From contig NC_092462.1 of assembly GCF_047495875.1 (NCBI RefSeq), forward strand, positions 37,787,523 through 37,851,522: a stretch of 64,000 nt of DNA, read 5' to 3'. Positions 47,393-61,800 of this stretch are shown here, piece after piece (within the stretch, counting starts at the first letter, position 1; the number at the start of each line of letters is the position of its first letter). Position numbers and translations under genes: made by a program. The notes beneath the pieces are model-generated. The model was not told where the DNA came from and ran no database searches. It saw only the letters and a list, made by a program, of their open reading frames with translations. This stretch comes from Pithys albifrons albifrons. Its lineage: Eukaryota; Chordata; Aves; Passeriformes; Thamnophilidae.

Positions 47393-49650
47393 TAGAATCA
47401 AAGAGTGTTCTGAACTGGAAGGGATCCACAAGTGTCATTGAAGTCCAGCTCCTGGCCCTGCGCAGGACAGGCCCAAGAGTCACACCATGTTCCTGAGAGC
47501 ATTGTCCAAATGCCTGAACCTCTGTCAGGCTTGATGTTGTGACCACCTCCCTGGGGACCCTGTTCCGGTGCTCAACCACCCGCTAGGTGAAGAACCTTTT
47601 TCTAGTAATCAGCCTAAACTTCCCCTGACACAACTTCAGGCCACTCCCTCAGGTCCTGTCACTCATCACCACAGAGAAGAGATCAGTGCCTGCCCCTCCG
47701 TTTCTGCCCTTCCTCATGAGGAAACTGTAGACTGCAATGAGGTCTCCCCTCAATCTCATCTTCTAAACAGACCAAGTGTTCTCAGCCACCCTCATATGGC
47801 TTCCCCTTGAGGTCTTTCACCAACTTGATTGCCCTCTCTTTGACTCTCTCTAACAAACAGCTTAATATCTTTCCTATATTGCAGTGCCCAAAACTGCACA
47901 CAATATTCAAGGTAAGGCTGCCCCAGTGCAGAGCAGAGCAGGACAATCATGTCCCTTGACCGGCTAGTGATGCTTTGCCAGATGCATCCCTGGAGACAGT
48001 GTTAAGGAATGCATTCAGTACAGGAGACTACATTTGAGAAACAGGAGCAGAGCAGCCCAGATTGACCTGATCTTAGAGCTTAGACTGTGCATCTATAAAA
48101 GCCAGGGTTTCCTTTGTTCATCATCCCTCCCTTGGAGGCATCCAAGTTGATCTGTTATTTTATTATTTAGTTATTGCACCAAGATTAAACTTTTTGAAGG
48201 ATCTGGATGTCTGAGACTCTGTTATGGGAAACCTCGGATTGAGCCAGTAAGGAAACCTGCTCTGGATGTGTGAGTGTGGGGTGTGTAGGGAGTCAAGCGG
48301 GGAACCTTTTGGCTCACTGGAGGTGCCCACTGCAAAGGGGCCACTGTTCGCAGGTAATGTGGGTGTGACTGCCAGAGTGGCTCCTGAATATTTGGACAGG
48401 GAACTTTCCTTAACAACAGTTAGCCTTCCCGGCTGCCAGGGCAATGCTGACTAATAAGCGGCTTGCCATTGACCAGGATCCCAGGTCCCTTTCCATGGCA
48501 CTACTTTCTAACATCTCATTCCCAGTCTGTACCTATAATCCAGAGTTGCTTCATCCCAGGTGCAGAATCCGGCACTTCCCCTTGCTCAGCTTCATATGGT
48601 TGGTGATTTCCCAGCACTCTAATTTGTCAAGGTTTCTCTGCCTTCCAGGGAGTCAACAGCTCCTCACAATTTTGTCTCATCTGCAAACTTACTTAGTATC
48701 TCTTCAAGTCCTGTGTCCAAGTCATTTATGAAGATGTTGAAGACCACAGAGCCTAAGATGGAGCCCTGTGGAACCCCACTAGGGACAGGTGGCCAGTCTG
48801 ATGTTACCCCATTCACTGTTACCCTCTGTGTTCAACCCACGAGCCACCCACCACATGATGTGTTCATCCAGCTCTGTGCTGGACGTTTTGTTTAGATGGA
48901 TCGTGTGAGAGACAGTATGGAAAGCTTTACTAAAATCCCTAAAGACTACATCCACTGGTTTCCCTTTATCAGCTACTTGGGTTACCTTGTCCTGAAAGGA
49001 AATCAGATTTGACAAGCAGGAATTCCCCCTCATGAACTGTGGCTATGACCAATGACTGTCTTGCCTTTCAGATGTTTTTCGCTACATCCCAGAATAATCT
49101 TAGCTTTACCAGGCACTGAAGTGAAACTAACAGGCCTGTAGTTTCCAGGATCATCCTTCTTGCCCTTTTTGAAAGTTGGAACAATGTTAGCTAGCTTCCA
49201 GTCAATTGGGACCTCTCCAGATTCTCAAGACCTTCCAAAAATCACCAAGAGAGGCCTTGTGATGACTTCAGACAGCTCTTTAAGTATTTTCATAAGAATT
49301 CTGTCAGGCCCATGGAGATTTAAGGATATCCATCAGAGCAGCAGATCTCTCACAGCTTCCGGTTCAACTGGGAGTTTATCATTATCATAGTCATGGTCCC
49401 TCAGCTCAGGGTGCTGGAACCCCCTTAGTCCATAATTGATGTCGAAGGCAGAGGCAAAGAAACTGTTAAGCATCTCCACCTTGTCAATGCCCCTGTTTGT
49501 GAGGTTCCGATCCTCATCCTGTAATGTGTCAGTGTAATTCCTGCACTACCTTTTGCCTTTGTATGTATTTTTGAAAAAAAAATAAAATCTTTTTATTGCC
49601 CCCCACAGTTCTGGCCAGCTTCAACTCCAGTTGAGTTTTGACCGCAAAGC
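47393..49650 (-). mobile_element. CR1 LINE, long copy, interrupted by a solo LTR
   Basis: This is the reverse complement of a CR1 3' portion, about 1.8 kb of CR1 sequence after removing the inserted LTR at 48,000-48,415. The 3' end is at 47,393 (AGAATCAAAGAGTGTTCTG). The 3' UTR-side part reads CTGACACAACTTCAGGCC and similar. Reverse transcriptase coding sequence appears at 48,779-49,033 on the minus strand (KGKPVDVVFRDFSKAFHTVSH, the CR1 palm motif, with an expected Asp changed to His). Several frameshifts and stops are present. The 5' edge near 49,650 is approximate, where similarity fades into A-rich sequence. It belongs to a different CR1 subfamily from the copies at 55.4 and 63 kb. Confidence 0.9.
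48000..48415 (+). mobile_element. Solo LTR nested in CR1, with 4-bp duplication
   Basis: This 416-bp block interrupts CR1 sequence. It starts TGTTAAGGAA and ends TTCCTTAACA, a perfect 10-bp inverted terminal repeat with the TG...CA ends of an LTR. ACAG occurs directly before it (47,996-47,999) and after it (48,416-48,419). Without the block and one ACAG, the CR1 reads on smoothly, which proves insertion. A TATAAAAG at 48,094-48,101 and ATTAAA at about 48,183 suggest + orientation. A 4-bp duplication points to the ERV1/gammaretrovirus class. No coding sequence is present, so it is a solo LTR formed by recombination. I do not recognise the exact family. Confidence 0.88.
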
Positions 49651-52600
49651 CATGCTGCTCAAAAGACCACCTCCACTGTCAGTTTTCTTTATTATTTTTG
49701 TGAATTAAAGGGAATTTATCTTGCTTGAATCTGCCTTTAGCTGTCCATCTCTGTCCCACAGTGTGCTGGGTTTAGACACTGTTTTGGTATGTGAGGTTTT
49801 CCCCTCCATGACTAATTGCAAGGTCACATTCAGGAAGGAAGATGTTGCCAAAATAGCCCAACAAAGGGGAGCAGTTTGCAGCCAGCAACATGCATGTACT
49901 CACAACCTGTGATACTGTTTAGGCTTGGATTTGGGGGTTTTCTGGCCTTTCACCCAATATACGTTATAGGAGAAAAAATTAAACTTGGTGGGTTTCTGTA
50001 AACGTAAAAAAAGTTAAAGTTGTGCCTTACGGTAGATTAGAATTTATCAGTTTAATTATAGCCTTCTCCTCATCTTTGAAGGAACTTGTGGGGAAAGTAT
50101 GTGCTTTTGTGGATAAGGAGTATTTTGTTGTTAATAACTGTGAAAAAATACACAAAAGAGAGCTACCACTTGTATTCTACCTTTGTTTTTTTTCAAATAA
50201 GTGTGCTTATTGTCTTCCTCCTTCATGGATCAAACAGTTTTGAAATGTTGGCTTACTCATTGGAGCATCATTTGAATTGGTAGATCTGAAATTTGGAAAA
50301 AAAAATTCTTTGCTTAGTGTAAGCTTGTTTTGAAAGCACTTGTTGGTGCTTTCCTACAAGTACATTTTATAAAACAAAATTCCTATTTTCTGAAAACCCA
50401 TGGGCTTCCCATAGGGGAATAAATTTTTTTTCTTGCCGCTCTGTGGTGGTCTGTATTTCTTTAAAGTTTCTCTCTGACCCTGTCTTCTTGAATCCCTCAT
50501 TCTAATCCTTGACTACAGTAACATTCTTTAGTATTGCTCTTGCTTTCCTAAGCTACAATGTATTTTCCTTTCATTTCCTTGTGGAACTTTCAGTTGCAAA
50601 TAGCAGCAGGAGAGAACTGGAGGAAGGTAGATGGTAAAAGCAATATACTAGTTTACATGCTGTTTACATTTGGAAAACTTGCTTTACAGTTGATGGTCTG
50701 AGAATATAACTGTTAATGAAATTAAAGCGTAAGCAGATGGTGCTCAGCCCACAAAGTTTCTTACTTATTTTGCTGCATTTTAAAACATTGGCGATGAAAA
50801 CGGCTCAGCAAGAACTGTTCTGACTCGAGTGAATACAGTTGATTTTTTCAATAAGGCAAAAAATTATGTAAATACCATGTTTTAGAAAAAAAATACAGTA
50901 TTTTTAATTAAATACAGGGGTTTTTCATATTCAGACATTTTTATTACAACTTGGGGATTAAAATTTATTTTAGTTTTAACCTGTAGTAAAAGATTTTCCT
51001 TTTGAGCATGACTAAATGACCAAAGGGCCAAAGCATAGCAACACCCCATTTAATTTCTTAGTTCCTGCCTTTATGGATTTGAGATATTTGAGCAATGTCA
51101 TTGTTTTGAGCTATTTAATAAGAGTTTTAGAAATGTCAGAGAAAGAGACATTTAGCTTTTTAAACTGGCTGTAGAAAATGCCTCATATATAATAATGTTT
51201 TGAAACAAAACTGAAAAAAAGTAACCAAGCTACCTCATAAAAGAAATTTCTGTTTTCCCTGCTGAGGAAGGAAGGTCAAGAAAGACATTATTAAGATAAC
51301 GTGTTCTTCAGAGAAAATTAATTGTTCTCTGCATTGTTCTCTCTGAAACAAGATTTGCTACACTCACTTAAATGAGGCCTTGAAGTCAGCTGTTCAAGAC
51401 TTGTAATATATGGCTTTTATAAGACTGCTTCATCTACTCTGGCTCAGTTAATCCATCTCCTGCAGTGTTATTCTAACATTTCAAAGTCTCTAGAAGCTTT
51501 AAACCACAGCTATGAAATGCACTGGGTTTTTTCGTACTTCTTCCATTTCCCTCCCCTCTATGAAATATGTTACTCCTGCAACAGAGGCAAGACCTTCTCT
51601 AGTGATAGCATAAAAACAGTATCTCAGTAACCTGCAGATATAGAAAAGTGTGGTAAGTGGGGTTTTGTTGCTTGTTTCTTTTGATGGAATATGAGATTTT
51701 AGTGGTTGTAAATTGTTTGATTACCTCTGATCACAGAGTTCTTAGGCAAGAGCACTCATATCCAGAAGGATGCTGCATGTGTTTCCTGTTTCTCAACTCC
51801 TGTTGGTAAGGGAGAAGAATCTCTTGCCATTTTTTGTCTTGAGTTTTGAAGGTCCTTAACAGCATGCTCCTACAGCATTACTAAATTAGAGGTTTACCAA
51901 ATTAGTAAAGTGGTCTTGAATACTCTTTGTAGGGGTATTACAACCCTGAGTGTCTAAAATAAGACTGCAAATTAGTTCCTCTGATGCATTTGTGTGATCT
52001 TGGTGAATCTTCTATCCCTCTTTGTGTTTACTAGTCTAAAATACTCATCTTGAACACTTGCTTATTTTTCATCTATGTAAATAGTACAGGAAAGTTTAGT
52101 CTAAGTAACTCCAAGAAGTGTTGCCATGACAGTGAGGTTGTGGAGTTCTGTGCAGGTCCAGGCATAATGTCTTCTTTCAGGTCCATCTGCAGGAACAAAA
52201 AACATCCTCAAGGAGAGCAACTACGCATAATGCTGGAATCAAGACTGGGAGAAGACTTAGATGTCACACTTGGGGCAAATGGTTACTCTGGCCCAGCTTC
52301 AGCAGTGGATTAGGAGACCCTTGAGTGCTTGTTGACAAAGCAGTGAGTAGGTGTCCAGAGTGTCAAAGCCATCACCATTATTTCATGTAAACAGGGTCAA
52401 ATCTCTTCAAGATGCAGAGTGGCTGTAGTAGACAGCAGGCTTACCCTTTCCATGAATAGTCACGTCAGTCACCTCTTGGGAAGTTAACGAGTTTTGCTCC
52501 CATTATTATCTTCTACCAAGGCTGCTGATGACAAGGGAGTTGTCAAGCTGTTGTGATAAAAGGCAGCAGACTGCCAGGATAGTTCATGTAGCTTTTAATC

Positions 52601-55406
52601 TTTGTGTATGCCTGAGGGGCCTTGGGAAAAGAGGATGGCAGGGAGCAGGCTGGATTAATTTTTCTGGATGAAATGGATATGTCCTGGGGGTTGGCCTACT
52701 TTAAAAATAATTAGAATTCTTTGAAATCTGCTGTCCTTGAGCACACTTCATCTGTCCTATGTCCCCTTTCTTTGATTCCCATATGCCTTGATCTTGTGGT
52801 TGAGAGATGCCTTGTGCCTCTTTGGGAGACATTTGTTTTGGTAATATTTCCTAGGGGTGCATAATTTCAAATCAAAGCTGACTTGCTTATATTTCTGTGG
52901 TGAAATTCACACAGGGATTGCAGGTAATCAGAGGTACCTAGTTGTGGTTTTGCTCCTAAGCTGAGAACAAAGAGGCTGCTGCACTTACAGTAAGGCATGT
53001 GAGATACTGATTCTCAGTTCTTAACATAACTTTTATATTTACTATAAACTGTGGTAGTTTTTTTCCCTTTAAAATGAACTTTTAAAAATAATGTTGTATA
53101 TTTGAATTGTGTGACAAAGGTATAATTGGGTTGTTACAGTGGGGCTTGATGGTTATCACAGGTTGACTGCAACCATCACAAATCCATGTGATTACACAAT
53201 TAGTGTAATGAGATGCATTGATCTTAGTTATTCCAGGTTCTTATTCAAATCTCATCCTCAGCTGAAGGGTGAATAACTCACTTAATCTAGTAATTTTTTT
53301 CCTGGTCAGCTTTTTTTGGTTGTTCATTCTTTGTGGGAGTCTGGGGAGGTAATTAGGCATATTCTTACAGCTCACTGTTCAACAGTTTAAGAGTTTTCTT
53401 GCACTGCTGTAAGGTATCAAGTGAAAAGGATATTTAGAAATAAGGAAGAAAGATAAATGGCCAGCCTGCTCCTCTTGATTTTATCCCCTCTAATAGCTTG
53501 GGCAATCTATCTTCCAACAGGTTTGTCACAGGATATAAAATACTAAGGGTTTTGGGGGGAGGGGGGGATGTTACATTTTAAACTCTACAATTCATGTCTA
53601 TGATCAAAGAAATCTTCACAGTCTTATTCACTAAGCACTAAGTGATAGACTTGACCAGTTAGCATTGCTGCAAAGGAGAGTGAGATTAAACAGATTTTAG
53701 AACAGGTTTTATCTTGTACGATATTTGAAAGAATTTATTCTGTACTGATAATTTGTCAAAATACTGTTTGCAGTCCCAGCAATCATAATTTTCAGGAATG
53801 GCTTTGCGGCTGTTAATTTCTAAGAAATTGACAGAATTTTATCTATAATTTGGCTTATCTAACAACCATAATGTATAACATAATGTTACCAAAGGCATAA
53901 TGTTGCAAGCAGAATTCATTATACTTTTTAGGTACATACTTTAAAAATATGTTTTATTAGATTAAGTGAATAATCTTGACTGTGATGCCTCAAAATGTTC
54001 ATTGGTGAGAATGCTTTTGCATATCAAAAATACTTGTATGTTTTTAAATTCTCCAATCTGAGATTTCCTTATTGCAGAGCATTGTATTTTGACATATTTA
54101 ATAAAATAAATGGGCATTTATCTTCAAGCCCAGTTTTACTCATGAGGAAATTAAAGTTTCAGGTAGACGATCACTGTCTTATAACTGAACCCACTAAATA
54201 TCCCTGTATGTAATTGTATGTAGCTGGTGTTCTGTTAAGTCACTTCCGCTTCACAAATGGAAACCTTTCAGCAGTGTATATTTAGGAGATCTATTCATAG
54301 TCTAACACCAAACCCCAACAACTTTACTGTAGGAAGTCTATTTTCTGCCCTGTATGCATTTGTTAATTTTGTCAGACCGTAATGTTCCTTATCTGGTTTT
54401 ATGCTGCATTGGCTATAGCACTGAAAGAAACATTAAACTGCATGAAAAAGACCAGTTATGGCAACTCAAATGTTTTATAACCAGTGCCAGTTTTATCCCA
54501 ATGAATGTTAACATCTATGATCTTCCTTTACCTTCCTGCTTTTAAAGTTTTTGTTTCTTAACCAATTTGGTTTTGTCTTTAGACTGAAGACATGCCAGTA
54601 CTAGACTGGCACATTCTCTAATACTCTTTTTTATCTAGCTGTAGTGGCATAAAAGATTGGATACAGGATTGAGAAAATACTTATGTGGAAGGGAGTTCTG
54701 TCTGATATTTGAGTGCACATTCTAAGGAAAGGAGACTTGGAAATACGTGTTGAAATCATCATGCTGTGAAAAGTCACCAATGCTATATATTTTTTTAATG
54801 GGAACGCTATTGAGACTTGGAATTCTCCTGAAAAGGGAGAAGTGACCTCACCTAGCACAGGGGAACTGCTGGTTAATTCAAGAACATGCATCTGTCTCCT
54901 TAATTCTTTAGTAAGAGGGGAAATAATCTTAGTTTTCTAACTTTGGTTTGAGAGAAGAAAGAAAGATTGATATTGCTAAGAATACTTAACAGAAACATGC
55001 TTAGAGCATAACAGGTTCCTGCATTACCCTCAATTCCACAGGAATCCCTGGGGAGAGCAGTCATGGACTCCTGGGGAAGAGGAACAGCTGCTATCGCCCA
55101 GGCCACCCAAAATAATCCGTATTACTGTTATGGACTTTTTCTGCTTGGATTATTTCCACTTGGATTATTTCTGATACAGGATCTGGATGTGGAGACTTAG
55201 TAAACCACCCGACTGGGCAAGCCTGCTTTTTTTTTTCCTGATCCTCTTTAGGACACCGCAAGTGTCTTGTGGTAAAGGCAAGAGGAACATAAGAGTGCTG
55301 CCTTTTGTATCTCTGCTTTCTCAGCACAGCAAAACAGAGGAGAAATGTTTTGAAAGTTGAACTCTGGGTGGGGGTTTTTTGGTGGTGTTTATTTTGTTTA
55401 ATTTTT
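49651..55406 (+). other. GALNT7: GALNT7 intron 1, no repeat recognised
   Basis: This is AT-rich intron. A G-rich run lies at about 53,550-53,568. The ORF at 52,050-52,313 (87 codons) has no recognised domain and no splice context that I can defend. Confidence 0.55.
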
Positions 55407-55829
55407 AGAATCACGGAATAGTTTGGATTGGAAGCAACTTAAAAAATCATCTAATTCCAACCCACCTGCATGAGCAGGGGTGGCTTCCCCTAGTCCAGGT
55501 TGCTCAAAACCCAATTCAACCTGGCCTTAACCAATTCCTGGGCTGGTGCACCTACAACTTCTCTAGGCAACCTGTTCCAGTACCTCACCAGCCTCACAGT
55601 AAAGGATTTTTAGTAATATTAAATCTAAACTGATCCCCTTTCAGTTTAAATCCATTCTCCTTTGTCCTTATGCCCTTATAAAAAGTTCCTTCCCACTTCT
55701 CTTGTAGTCTCCCTTTACATACTGGACAATGCTCTAAGGCCACCCCGAAGCCTTCCCTTTTCCAGGCTGAACTCTCTCAGCCTGTCTTCATAGGAGACCT
55801 GCTCCAGCCCTCCGACCCTCCTCCTAGTG
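55407..55829 (-). mobile_element. CR1 LINE 3' end, truncated
   Basis: This is the reverse complement of a typical CR1 3' end. It starts AGAATCACGGAATAGTTTGG and continues with AACCTGTTCCAGTACCTCAC and CTCTCAGCCTGTCTTCATAG, all hallmarks of the family. About 420 bases remain, with many substitutions. Confidence 0.93.
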
Positions 55830-58800
55830 TTGTGTTGTAGTTGAATTGTGTTGTTTTATTTTAAAGGTACAAAAGAAGCAAACCTTATCAAGTCAAGCAT
55901 CTGCAGGTTCTTGCTCTTCCTAGTGTCCCAGATAGATGCTGAGGAGGACTCTGAGGATGGCTTGGCATTGCTGAGGGGAGCAGGGCTGTGTAGCTCTTGT
56001 GTCTCTGCTGGATGCCTGTGCACAAGTAATGGTTGTAAACAAAGCAGGGAGTCAGCTGCGTTCTGTGTGTTTTGCTACTAGGCTCTCTGTGTTTTCCAGC
56101 TACCCCTCACTTCCAGCAACTTCCCCCCTGCCCTGTTCCTGTTTTGAACTACCTCAGCACTTGTGTTCACCCTGCTTATGGATGCCAAATTCATTTGACT
56201 TGCTAATCCGGCTGACTGTGGGAAGTCCTTGATCCAGCTCAGCATGTGGACATAAAGGTGCTTGTGTTGGCACACAGACAGGACAAAAATGTGTGGCACA
56301 GAAGTAAAGTGACTGTGGAAATTTATTCATTTCATTCTGTAGCATCAGCTTGAAAAATCCAGCACTTACCAGACAGAGGTTTGAATCCAAACCAAATTAG
56401 CAAAAACAAAAATTTAAAGGCAGCTCACCTGCAGCAGCTAAAAAATACAGTTTTCATGAATCTTCTGCAAGACTTAGGTGCATTTTGTAATCATATTTCT
56501 GCTCTTCCACAGTTCTTCTTACAGCAGAGCTGGAAAATATCCCCTTCAGCTTTTGCTGTATATCTGAAATCATGGAAGATAAATGTCCATGTAATGCATC
56601 ATAGTACTGACATTCAGAAGTCTTACAAGCTTTGCTTTTTGAATAGAATTGGGAAGTTAGCTTTGAGTCTCTTCACTCAGTAGGAAGAGTAGGCAAGTGA
56701 ATTTTTTTTTTGTGCCACATCTCATATAAATTTGACATCCTTTACAAATCTACAGTTGTCATACTGTCAAGAATTGTAGAATTGGAAGTGCTATACTAAA
56801 CAAAAGGAACATACGCTGTTTTCAGTTCAAGTACTATGTCTGAAGCAACAGCTAAAGGGATCCATAGAGTTATGCTGTCCATGTTCTGTTGAAATTATTA
56901 AAAATGGAAACATGAGTAGCAGTTTATTTTTAAGATGTTATATTTTTTTAGTGGAAGTGAGTTGAAATGTCAAAAGCTCCAGCTTTTGGTGGAATTTTTG
57001 CTTTTTTTTTTTTTGTTTACTTATTTTTAATCATTTATTGAAACTGTTTAGCAGGATAGGAAATCAAGCTGGTTTTCTCTGTCTTAACTTACAAGATTTT
57101 TCCAAGTCTACAGTGATTGATAATGTGTTGAAAAAATGCTGATTTGTGTAACTCACATATGACAGTTTTAAATAGAGCACATACCACTTATGTTGTGCTG
57201 TTGTCTTGTGTGCAAGAACTTTTGAAAAGAAAGCACCTCATGACAAAAGGCAACTGATTGATAACAGCAATGATATTGGCTTGGTTGACAACCATGAGAA
57301 TGTATTGCCTCTTGCAGGAAAGGTTCTTTCATATGGCTTTTCCTTATAGTTTTCAATCTAATAGTTTTCCAGGTTATTGAACAGTAGCAAAACACAGTGA
57401 ACATTATTTCTTTTTTATTTTGATTAAAGTATCATCCTTGTGGATTTTGGTTTCTTTTACTGATACTGTTTGATGTACAGTAAACAATTCTGTATTATTT
57501 ACTGTTCTGTCCTGGTACATCTGACAGTTTATCCTTCTGTGGTATTTGATGGCTCATGTATGTAGTGTCTCTTTCATATTGGAGATTGAAATACTGACAG
57601 CTCTTCCTCTTGGAAGACACTATCTCTTCTCAGTCAGACTAAACTGTGAACTGCCTTGCTGACTCTTTCTTCTCCAGCTGATGACCAAAATTTGGTGTGC
57701 TAGAGACAATAGACTCTTTCTTGAGGACTACAGAGGACTTTTGAAGTGAGTTTTCTGACAGACTTTAACAAAATTGTCTTTGTTAGAAGTTAAAGTCCAA
57801 GGCTAGCACATAAAGGTCTTGATTCAGCAAACTGTGTTCTGACTTAAACACCCATTTAATGAACTGAATAGATTGTAAGTAGACTTTGCTAATGTCTCTT
57901 CTATGTTAAATGCAGTAAGTAAAGAACATAGCTTTCATAAATTCAGTTATTAGCATCCTCATTTGAAGTCTACCAGGAGTGGGCTAAGGGCTGATGGAAA
58001 TTGTTCCAGCTGGAAATAGCATTCCCAGGGCAAGTCCAAGCCAAGGAAAGGCTCTCTGTCATTTTAAGGTCAATTTTTAACCAATGTTCTATTCTCAGTA
58101 TTTACATGGAGAGTCTGAATTGGTAAGACTTTTGATTTCATAACAAAACATATTTACAAGGAGTGAACACTTGTTGAAAAGATTACAGTGATTCAGAGAA
58201 ATGGCTCTTGTCGTGCTATTTGGATGATGAATGTATCCTGCAGATAGAGACTCAGTGCTGAGGACACTGACTTCCATGTGTTCCAAGTGAGAAGCCTCAC
58301 ACATCTTTCATTATGTTGTACGCCTATTAATTTAAACAGTAGAAGTTATAGTCCCATTGCTAAGGAATCAGTGCACATGGGAGGATGATGTTCGTTTGCA
58401 TCTTCTCTAGACATGTGATCAGAAATGCCAGCCATAGTGTATCTGAGCTGGAAACACGAGGGTCATGTTAAAACTCTCTTCGGGATCTGACAGATGTAGG
58501 AAGGTCCCTCAAAAGATGTTCAGGGCTAGAAGTTGATCCTTGGCTCCTTGTTAAGAGAAGGCAGTAGGATGTCAATTCCCAAAGTTAGTTTTGAGAGTAG
58601 TGTTTTGATCATTAGTCTCAGCTGCTTCAAGTTTATATTGAGGTACCACTGTGGATCACCTGCACTAACAAAGCAAATGTCAAGTCAGTCCATTACTCGA
58701 GGGTCAGGTGAAAATGTTTGCCTCTCTCACTGGTCCTGTGATCTCAAGATGACCATGTTGGCTTCCATACTTGAAATAAAAGATATTGCATGGTGAATGC

Positions 58801-61800
58801 AGAGCAAAGTGCAAAGCTGGAAGCACAGTGGAGAACAGGCTATTTAGTGAAGTCCATTTGACGAAGTTTGTGCATTATATTACAGTATTCTTGCTGGCTG
58901 TCTAAAAGATGCAGATAACCTGGCTATGCTCATACATTATTTGGCTTCTAAAGTAAAGATGTAAATTAGGTTTTGATATTCATTGCAAAACAAGCAATAT
59001 CATTAGCTGCATTTGTCACAGAAAGAATAATAAATTTACCAAAATTGATTTATCTGTTCAATAAATTGGTTCTTACTGTTTTAGAATTATTTCAGATTTT
59101 TTTTATGCTTCAAATGCATGTATTGTGTTGATTTTTATTTAATTTAAAGTATTTAATACAGCTAAGAACTTTTCTTACCTCAATAGTTCAACAGACTATA
59201 ACTCACTTATTGGCAAATGCTACAGATCTTCTCCTATGCAGAAAAGATCAAGAATGAAGGGTCAAGGAAAGACGAGACAGAGAACACAATTTATCATAAT
59301 AAATTCTTTCCCTTTTCTTATCTAGTCAAGCAATATGCAAGGTAATTACATAGATACTCTGAATTTCTGAAATCTTTTGGGAGTTCAGATGAAACTTGCA
59401 GAAACAGGTTTTATACTATGTATAATTTGCATACAATGCTGCTTTTGGCTTCAGCTGTTTCATTGAAAAAGCTTTCAAAATGGTAGGGTTGATCAAATTC
59501 TAAAATGGAATTCAAAAAAAGACAAAAATAGATTATTGTAAAGCTTGTGAATCGTGACAATATTTCAAGATAAATGAAAATGTAGTCATGCAGTTTGCTT
59601 CTTAATAGCAAAGAATATGAAATGAGATTGACGTATCTGTCTTTAAAAATTGAGGGAAACAAGGTATAGCACAGAAACCTGCATCCCTTGATGAAGTATG
59701 TATATCAGTGATGGATTTATTGTATTGTAAATGTAATTTACTCATTGAACTATTTAGAAGAAATGCATGATTTTTAAATATCCATCTGTCTTAGATGATT
59801 GAGAAACAAAGATGAAGTTCCTGTGCAGGCTTGAACCAGTGCAGCGTTCACAGCTGATGCCTGAAGGGCCAGAAAACCTGTCCTCAGTCACTTGCAACAT
59901 GAATATTGATGATAGTTTTTGTTTCTTTCTAAGACTTTTTCTGAAAAATAATAGAAGTTGGATATTTTCAATAGCAAAAGTATGGATTATAAATTGTAAG
60001 TCTGGCCTCTTTTTTAATTCAAAGTATATGTTTGTTTTTACCTGTTTATCTCTACAGCTTAAAACAAAATTACTTAAATTTTGATACTTTAAGTCCAAAA
60101 GAAACAGCTTCATCTTTTTTCTTCAGTCTATAGAGAACATTATTAAAATGGTTTTGGTCTCAGTAAAATGAAAAGCCTTTCCCCTCATAGTCCACTGTGT
60201 AACAGTACTACACAGGAAAAGGAAAATAATTCTTCCTTTGTGGAAAGAAATTAAGCTGGGCAGAGGACATCTGAGAAGTTCTTAAAAATCTACTTTTCAT
60301 ATGAATAAACATGAGTTCTATTTTTAAGATCTCATTCAAACATATGCATAGAATTAAGGATATTCCTAGAATGAAACAAAATGTGAAAGGAGCAATGACT
60401 CAACTAGAAAGGTCACAAGCTTCATTTAATGTTGAAATGTAGTGACAAGAACCAATCTTGTACTGAAGCTCTTGAGTGATGCTGTGATTTAAGCCTTTCA
60501 CCTTCGAGGGCACAGCTTCCAAGAAAAAAGATGAAAGATATCTGGGATGCAAAAGATATAGCTATTATTGCACTATTAAGGGCTGTGGAATAAAGTTTTT
60601 ACCATTTGTAGCAATACCTTAAGTATGAGTATAGGACTGGGTGAGAACAGCTACTGGGCACAGAAGACAAGGTGATGCAGCTGAAGATCACAGAGTGCAG
60701 GAGTGAAATGCAAAACTACCAGAGAGAAGGTCTGAGTGAAAGAGGTGTTAGTGTTATGGATTATGGCAATATTCCAATGAAATAATTAATTCTCTTATTT
60801 TCCTTCCATTTTGATGGCAAAAACTATTGGAATTTTTTTGCCAAGCACTTGAAAGCGTGTGGATTGTGGCAGTAGTAGAAAACTACTGTAGAAATAGTTA
60901 AACTGCATGGATCAGCATATACTAAATTGGTAAGAAATCAATACAAAACCATTTTCAGGTATTCAGGCTAATTTCTCCTATTTTTTAGTAATTGTTAGAA
61001 TTGCATTGTCTTGGGGATCTCTAAAGGGAGGAGGCCATTTAAGTTTTTAAGAAATGGGACCTGCTTTCCTCTGTGAACACCATTTTACTAATCTACTTTA
61101 TTAACAGAGACTATCTGCTCTTCTGCTAGCCTCTAATTGGCAATGCAGAGAAAGACAGTAAAGGTGAGGTAAAAAGTCAGTGCATTTTTTAATGAAGGGG
61201 GAAAGAAATACTCTGAGTCATGACCTGAAATCCTGAGGTCCTTTTGCATCTTGCAGTCAGCTCCGATAGAGATGATGTCTTAAGCAATTGTGTATTTTGT
61301 TCTTCATACTCACAATTTTTCCAGTTAAGCATTTATAAAGTCACTCTAGAGAGAAAAGTTGTGAACAGTTTTCTAATTATGGTATATTTCTCTTTTTTTC
61401 TTGTATCATAGGCCAGCAAGGTGTTAGTTCTTCAAAGTATTATGAAGCAATTTGTTATAGCCCAAGTATGCTTCTGATTAAGCATTGTTTTCAAAATCTG
61501 ACTGAATTGCTCTAAGCTACATGGCCATGTGCAAACATGGTACTCCTAATCACTTGGAGGATGGAGACAGGAAATCCTGCATTTGGTACCATCCATTTCT
61601 GTAATCCGTTTTTGAAAGAGATTTCCTGATACTCAGCTTTTTGCCTGGAAGAAAGAATTGGAAAATTTCTTGCCTCTGCCTTCTGCTGTACTAAAATAGG
61701 GTAAGCAATGGCATCATCTTCATTAAAACTGTAAACAAACACAGAAATTTGAGAGAAATTAAAAAGAGAACAGAAGGTTGCATTTGAACAAAATACATAG

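Noticed and set aside
47568..48731. Plus-strand ORFs of 80-95 codons at 47.6-48.7 kb
   Set aside because: They lie antisense to CR1 or inside the nested LTR and have no independent support.
52050..52313. 87-codon plus-strand ORF considered as GALNT7 exon 2
   Set aside because: It lacks the acidic, proline-rich stem sequence expected after exon 1 and has no convincing acceptor at its start.
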